NCBI GenBank assembly: GCA_018713425.1 | Contig: DVOT01000061.1 | Location: 1 to 18,181, forward strand | Direction: 5' to 3' | DNA length: 18,181 nucleotides | Origin: Alectryocaccomicrobium faecavium | Lineage (GTDB): Bacteria; Bacillota; Clostridia; Christensenellales; Aristaeellaceae | Shown: in pieces, positions 14,688 through 18,181 of the stretch | Numbering within the stretch: the stretch's first letter is position 1 | Layout: each line of letters opens with the position of its first letter | Position numbers and translations under genes: made by a program | The notes under the pieces: model-generated | The model's input: only the letters and a program-made list of their open reading frames with translations | Database searches by the model: none | What the model was told of the DNA's origin: nothing

Positions 14688-15797
14688 ATGAAGAGCTTAA
14701 AGAAATGGTCGCTGGTCATCGCGCTGGCGCTCGTCGTTGCTTCTGTTGGCGGCTATTGCTATATGAACCAGCCCGCGCAGGCGGAAAGCGCAGGCAGCGA
14801 AACGGCAACCTACTATTCGGTGGCCGATATCGCGGAGCAGGTGCGTCCCGCCGTGGTGCAGGTGATTTCCAAGGCCATGGTTTGGAACCCGTACACGGGC
14901 GAAGTTTCCGAAACGGAAGCGGGCTATGGCTCCGGCGTGTACATTGACGACCGCGGCTATATCGTGACCAACAACCACGTGATCGCCGACGCGGAAGCGG
15001 TGGAAATCGTGTGGCTGGACGGCACGACCATGGAAGCCGAAATCGTCGGCACCGATCCCAGCACGGACATCGCGGTTTTGAAGTTTGAAGGCAGCGTAGA
15101 CGCGCAGCCGGTGCCCCTGGGCGATTCGGACGCGCTGCGCATTGGCGAATTGGCCATCGCCATCGGCAACCCTGGCACGGGTAGCCAGGTGCTCTATGGC
15201 ACGGTGACCACCGGCATCATCTCCGGCCTAAACCGCGAGGGCATCCAGGCCAGCGGCAGCTACACGCGCAACATCGAAGTGATCCAGACCACCGCGCAGA
15301 TCAACAGCGGCAACTCCGGCGGCGCGCTGCTCAACGCCAGCGGCGAACTGATCGGCATCCCCACGCTGAAGTCCTCGTTCAACTACGATAGCATCATCGA
15401 AGGCATGGGCTTCGCCATCCCGATCAACACGGCAAAGCCGATCATCGAAGAACTGATTGAAAACGGCCAGGTCGTGCGCCCGCGCCTCGGCGTGACGGTC
15501 GTCACGAACAACGGCCCGGAAGAGCCCCTGCGCAACTACGCTCCGGCTGGCTCGCAGATCCAAAGCATCGAAGAGGGTAGCCCGGCGGAAGAAGCTGGCT
15601 TGCAGGTGTACGACATCATCACCCACGTGGACGGGGAACGCGTGATGACCAACGAAGAACTGACGGCCATCATCGACGAGCACCAGGCTGGCGATACCAT
15701 TACGCTGACCATCGCCCGTTACTTTGATGCGCAGGGCAATGAGCTGCTCAATCCCCAAGTGCTCGATGTGGAAGTCGAGCTGCAGATCATCGATTGA
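14688..15797 (+). CDS. htrA: HtrA/DegP-family extracytoplasmic serine protease with PDZ domain
   Basis: This quality-control protease degrades or refolds misfolded proteins outside the cytoplasmic membrane. The 369-residue protein has a basic N-terminus and hydrophobic helix (~8-26), with a possible signal-peptidase site after QPAQA (~32); it could also stay as an anchor. The S1C trypsin-like domain has His97 in TNNHVI, Asp127 in STDIAVLK and Ser210 in INSGNSGGALL, so the catalytic triad is complete. A single PDZ domain spans about 270-365 (RPRLGVTVV, GSPAEEAGLQVYDIITHVDG). The ATG at 14688 follows AGAGGTG by a short spacer; the frame upstream crosses the promoter and was trimmed. It is a single-gene unit between two terminators. 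Its codons look somewhat less dominated by GCG/CGC than those of its neighbours, which may mean high expression. Confidence 0.94.
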   Translation: MKSLKKWSLVIALALVVASVGGYCYMNQPAQAESAGSETATYYSVADIAEQVRPAVVQVISKAMVWNPYTGEVSETEAGYGSGVYIDDRGYIVTNNHVIADAEAVEIVWLDGTTMEAEIVGTDPSTDIAVLKFEGSVDAQPVPLGDSDALRIGELAIAIGNPGTGSQVLYGTVTTGIISGLNREGIQASGSYTRNIEVIQTTAQINSGNSGGALLNASGELIGIPTLKSSFNYDSIIEGMGFAIPINTAKPIIEELIENGQVVRPRLGVTVVTNNGPEEPLRNYAPAGSQIQSIEEGSPAEEAGLQVYDIITHVDGERVMTNEELTAIIDEHQAGDTITLTIARYFDAQGNELLNPQVLDVEVELQIID

Positions 15798-15837
15798 CGC
15801 CGCAACCGGGTTGCGAAAATCCCTTTGTCATAAATTG

Positions 15838-15869
15838 TGGGGGCTGTCTCGCCTTTGAGACAGCCCCCA
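15838..15869. terminator. Bidirectional terminator between the HtrA and MATE genes
   Basis: A perfect 13-bp inverted repeat, TGGGGGCTGTCTC with GAGACAGCCCCCA (15838-15850 and 15857-15869), has a 6-nt loop. It lies between two converging genes, 40 bases after htrA and 12 before the MATE stop. Neither side has a long T run, but the stem is strong, so it probably serves both. Confidence 0.75.
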
Positions 15870-15880
15870 AACATTTGCGT

Positions 15881-17221
15881 TTACACCGCCGACATGGTTT
15901 TCCACTTGCCCTTGAGATAGCGGGGCAGGAAGAAGGCGATGCGCACGATCCAGTCCACGTACATGGCGTTCCACACGCCATAGATGCCCATATCCATCGG
16001 GCCGAGGATGAACAGGTAACTCAGGCCCACGCGGATGAACACCATGGAACCGATGGACGTCCACATGGTATATTTCGCGTCGCCCGCCGCGCGCAGCGCG
16101 TTGGCAAAGGGGAACGACAGGGGCCAGAAGATGCTGTTGAACACCGCGTATTGCTTGAGCAGGTCGATGGAAATCGTGGTGGCCAATTCGCTCAGATCGA
16201 ACAGCGCCACCACCGGCGCGGCAAGGAAGAACAGGAAAACGTTCAGCACCAGCATGCAGCCATAGGTGAAGAACATCAGCTTTTTCACGTTGGTTTGCGC
16301 CTCGCGGATGGCGCGCGCGCCCACGCATTGGCCCACCACGGTGATCAGGGCCAGGCCGATGGCGTTGCCCGGCACGCATACCAGTCCGGAGACCGTGTTG
16401 CAGATGGCGTTCGCCGCGATAACGCTGGTGCCCAGGCCGGCGATCAGGTTGGAAACCACCAGCTTGCCCACTTGGAACACGCCGTTTTCCATGCCGTTGG
16501 GCACGCCGATGCCGAGAATGCGCCGCAAAATATCGCCATTCCATTCGAAGTGGAACAGGCGGTTCACGTGGATGGGGTTGGACTTGTGGCAGATGAGCTT
16601 GGTCACAATCACCGCCGCCAGCACGCGCGAGGCCAGGGAAGCGAGCGCCGCGCCGGCCACGCCCATATCGAACACGAAGATGAGCAGCGCGTTGCCCGCC
16701 ACGTTGACCACGTTCATGATCAGCGAAATGATCAGCGAGATCCGGCTGTTGCCCATGGAGCGGTAGAGCGCCGCGCCCGCGTTGTACAGCGCGAGGAACG
16801 GATAGGAAATGGCCGAAATCAAAAAGTAGACCCGCGCGTTTTCCATTACGTTCGGCTCCAGCGCGCCATAGATCGCGCCCAAAATCGGCCCGTTCCACAC
16901 GGCGGCGACAAGGCCGATCAGCGCGGCGATCAGCGTCGTGGACCAAACCAACTGCTTGGCCGTGTCGCAGGCGCGCTCGCGTGCGCGCGCGCCCAGATAT
17001 TGCGCCGCCACCACGGCGCCGCCCGTGGCCAGCGCGGAAAAGACCTGGATCAATAGCAGGTTGATGGCGTCCACCAGGGAAATGGCGGAAACCGCGTGTT
17101 CGCCCACGCCCGTGACCATGATGGTGTCCGCCATGCCGATGGTCACGGCGAGTAGCTGCTCCAGGATCAGCGGCCCGATGAGCCGCGCGAGCGAACGGTT
17201 GGTGAAAATGGGTTTGTCCAT
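15881..17221 (-). CDS. MATE-family multidrug/sodium antiporter
   Basis: An inner-membrane efflux transporter that exports toxic compounds or metabolites using a sodium or proton gradient. The 446-residue protein has the hydrophobic profile of about 12 membrane helices in two related halves and the normal MatE length. Family segments include LARLIGPLILEQLLAVTIGM and ADTIMVTGVGEHAVSAIS early on, then RSMGNSRISL, GNALLIFVFDMGVAGAALAS and a second-half GIGVPNGMENG. The start is the ATG at 17221-17219 after a GGGAG site. It follows the VOC gene by 35 bases on the same strand, so the two are probably co-transcribed and ended by the hairpin at 15838. Its substrate is unknown; the VOC neighbour suggests a detoxification unit. 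Confidence 0.93.
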   Translation of the reverse strand: MDKPIFTNRSLARLIGPLILEQLLAVTIGMADTIMVTGVGEHAVSAISLVDAINLLLIQVFSALATGGAVVAAQYLGARARERACDTAKQLVWSTTLIAALIGLVAAVWNGPILGAIYGALEPNVMENARVYFLISAISYPFLALYNAGAALYRSMGNSRISLIISLIMNVVNVAGNALLIFVFDMGVAGAALASLASRVLAAVIVTKLICHKSNPIHVNRLFHFEWNGDILRRILGIGVPNGMENGVFQVGKLVVSNLIAGLGTSVIAANAICNTVSGLVCVPGNAIGLALITVVGQCVGARAIREAQTNVKKLMFFTYGCMLVLNVFLFFLAAPVVALFDLSELATTISIDLLKQYAVFNSIFWPLSFPFANALRAAGDAKYTMWTSIGSMVFIRVGLSYLFILGPMDMGIYGVWNAMYVDWIVRIAFFLPRYLKGKWKTMSAV

Positions 17222-17256
17222 GGTGCTCTCCCTTGTTTTTGGCGCGCGTGGCGGAT

Positions 17257-17652
17257 TTACCATTTTGCCTGCGGGGAAGAGGGGTCGATCTGCATCAGCT
17301 CGATGGCGTTGCCATCGGGATCGTGTACCCAGGCTTGCAGGTTGTGGTCGCTGCCGCGCGTGGGTTCGCTCACTTCAATGCCGCGCTCCCGCAACTGCGC
17401 CACGTACGCGGGCAAATCGTCAATTTGCAAACACAGGTGCATGTAGCGCGTGTCCTCTTCCACCGCCTTGCCTTCCGGATAAAACAGTTCGATGAACTGC
17501 CCGGGCGCAACGCACAAATACTCAATCCAGGGACGGTTCTCCTTGTTGGCCAGCGAGAATGCGTGTTGCATGCCCAGGCCATCCAAATAAAAACGCAGGG
17601 AAGCTTCCATATCGCGCACTTTATACGCGGTGTGTGCAATGCCATGGATCAT
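17257..17652 (-). CDS. VOC-superfamily protein (glyoxalase I/lactoylglutathione lyase-like)
   Basis: A small metal-dependent enzyme or binding protein of the vicinal oxygen chelate fold, 131 residues made of two beta-alpha-beta-beta-beta modules. Candidate metal ligands sit in the expected places: His7 in HGIAHTAYKV, Glu55 in FIELFYPEG, His72 in YMHLCLQIDD and Glu118 in GNAIELMQID. This full glyoxalase-I-type set suggests an active enzyme rather than a plain bleomycin-binding protein. The HDPDGNAIELMQ ending is standard. Three ATG codons stand in a row (17658, 17655, 17652); I chose the last because GGAG is about eight bases upstream, but the middle one is also possible. It lies 35 bases upstream of the MATE gene and diverges from the hydrolase gene. 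Exact substrate unknown. Confidence 0.88.
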   Translation of the reverse strand: MIHGIAHTAYKVRDMEASLRFYLDGLGMQHAFSLANKENRPWIEYLCVAPGQFIELFYPEGKAVEEDTRYMHLCLQIDDLPAYVAQLRERGIEVSEPTRGSDHNLQAWVHDPDGNAIELMQIDPSSPQAKW

Positions 17653-17722
17653 CATCATCGCTCCAATCTCTTCGTGCGAGGCAATTTTTGGTGCAAATTT
17701 TGCGGGGAAGCAATCGCCCGTC

Positions 17723-17751
17723 TTGCCTATTGCACCGCGGTGTGGTACAAT
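17723..17751 (+). promoter_or_regulatory. Sigma70-type promoter of the hydrolase-fold gene
   Basis: TTGCCT (17723-17728), a 17-bp spacer and TACAAT (17746-17751) form a good promoter, 27 bases before the gene start at 17779. Confidence 0.65.
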
Positions 17752-17752
17752 A
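17728..17752. promoter_or_regulatory. Palindromic operator candidate in the promoter spacer
   Basis: A perfect 10-bp palindrome CACCGCGGTG (17733-17742) sits between the -35 and -10 boxes. It is enclosed by inverted TATTG (17728-17732) and CAATA (17748-17752). A repressor bound here would block the hydrolase promoter and might affect the divergent VOC-MATE unit. No regulator gene is visible nearby. Confidence 0.35.
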
Positions 17753-17778
17753 GAGGGGATTTTGAAAGGGGTGGCGGA

Positions 17779-18181
17779 ATGCTTCAGGATGATACGCTTT
17801 TCTTCCAAGGGCAGGCCGTCCATTTTTCCACGGAGTATCCTGCCGGGCAGCAAAATGGCTGCGCGCTCCTCGTGTGCGGCCCGGGGGAAACCGCCCTGAA
17901 CTGGCGGCATATCGTGCCTGAGATGCTGGCGGCGGGCTTTTTTTGCGCCGTTGCGGAATTGCCCGGCCAGTTGGGCCGGGGCGGGGCAAACCGCAACGAA
18001 AACCGCGCGGGCGTGCTGTGGGGCGTGCTCGACGCGCTGGACCACCGCGCGGGCCGCTGGCGCGCGTGGCACATTCTCGCGCATGGCTCCGGTTGCGCCG
18101 CCGCGCTGATGATGGCGCTCACGCAGCCGGACAGCGTGGCCTCCCTGGCGCTCATTTGCCCGGTGCTGGAGCCGCCGCTGG
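17779..18181 (+). CDS. Alpha/beta-hydrolase-fold protein, 3' truncated by window edge
   Basis: The visible 134 residues form the N-terminal half of an alpha/beta-hydrolase: a first strand region with LLVCGPGETALNWRHIVPEM and the nucleophile-elbow region WHILAHGSGCAAALMMAL. The PDSVASLALICPVLE strand that normally follows is also present. Aligned without gaps to the usual VGHSMGG elbow, the catalytic Ser position is Gly103 and Ser is one residue later (Ser104). The protein may therefore be catalytically altered or inactive, or use another residue. The ATG at 17779 follows AAAGGGG by about eight bases, downstream of a good promoter. The gene diverges from VOC-MATE. The rest of the triad lies beyond the window. 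Confidence 0.75.
   Translation, partial: MLQDDTLFFQGQAVHFSTEYPAGQQNGCALLVCGPGETALNWRHIVPEMLAAGFFCAVAELPGQLGRGGANRNENRAGVLWGVLDALDHRAGRWRAWHILAHGSGCAAALMMALTQPDSVASLALICPVLEPPL

Noticed and set aside
15794..17056. Long plus-strand open frame (420 codons) opposite the MATE gene
   Set aside because: It is rich in His, Gln, Asp and Arg and is the antisense shadow of a clearly recognisable membrane transporter; GC-rich codon use keeps the opposite strand open.

Overview
This window is GC-rich bacterial DNA, with many GCG/CGC codons and GTG or ATGA-type coupled starts. It looks like chromosome of a high-GC, Gram-positive, anaerobic Clostridia-type bacterium, perhaps Christensenellales or Oscillospirales. 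The family content points the same way: an XpaC-family protein, a lipoprotein joining a solute-binding domain to a VWA domain, a DUF3842 protein, a U32 protein with a DUF3656 insert, and a URO-D-like protein paired with a GH2 glycosidase. The taxon is inferred from gene content only. I see no rRNA, tRNA, CRISPR array, integrase or transposase.

Layout. (1) 1-1628, plus strand: the tail of an unidentified charged protein, coupled to a DnaB-family helicase. (2) 1644-3547, minus: an OmpR-type response regulator and its histidine kinase, converging on the helicase gene. (3) 3745-7021, minus: a three-gene envelope operon of VWA/solute-binding lipoprotein, XpaC-like membrane protein and membrane-anchored solute-binding protein, closed by a strong terminator. 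(4) 7022-7588: no intact gene; it holds a possible gene remnant and a hairpin-rich element of about 360 bp with related inverted ends. (5) 7589-10596, minus: an operon of DUF3842, U32/DUF3656 and GNAT acetyltransferase with a near-consensus promoter. (6) 10704-14603, plus: a divergent operon of Bcp/PrxQ peroxiredoxin, URO-D-like protein and cytoplasmic GH2 glycosidase, ending in an unusual overlapping-stem terminator. (7) 14647-15797, plus: a single-gene HtrA-type serine protease. A long hairpin separates it from (8) 15881-17652, minus: a VOC-family protein followed by a MATE transporter. (9) 17779 to the end, plus: the start of a divergent alpha/beta-hydrolase-fold gene whose usual nucleophile position is glycine.

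How the parts may work together. Regions 2, 3 and 7 all concern the cell envelope: signalling, surface-exposed binding proteins and extracytoplasmic protein quality control. Region 6 combines peroxide defence with cytoplasmic sugar and possibly methyl-group metabolism. Regions 8 and 9 look like a small detoxification or export locus. The least explained parts are the envelope operon of region 3, the URO-D/GH2 pair, the inverted-end element and the hydrolase-fold protein with a replaced nucleophile.
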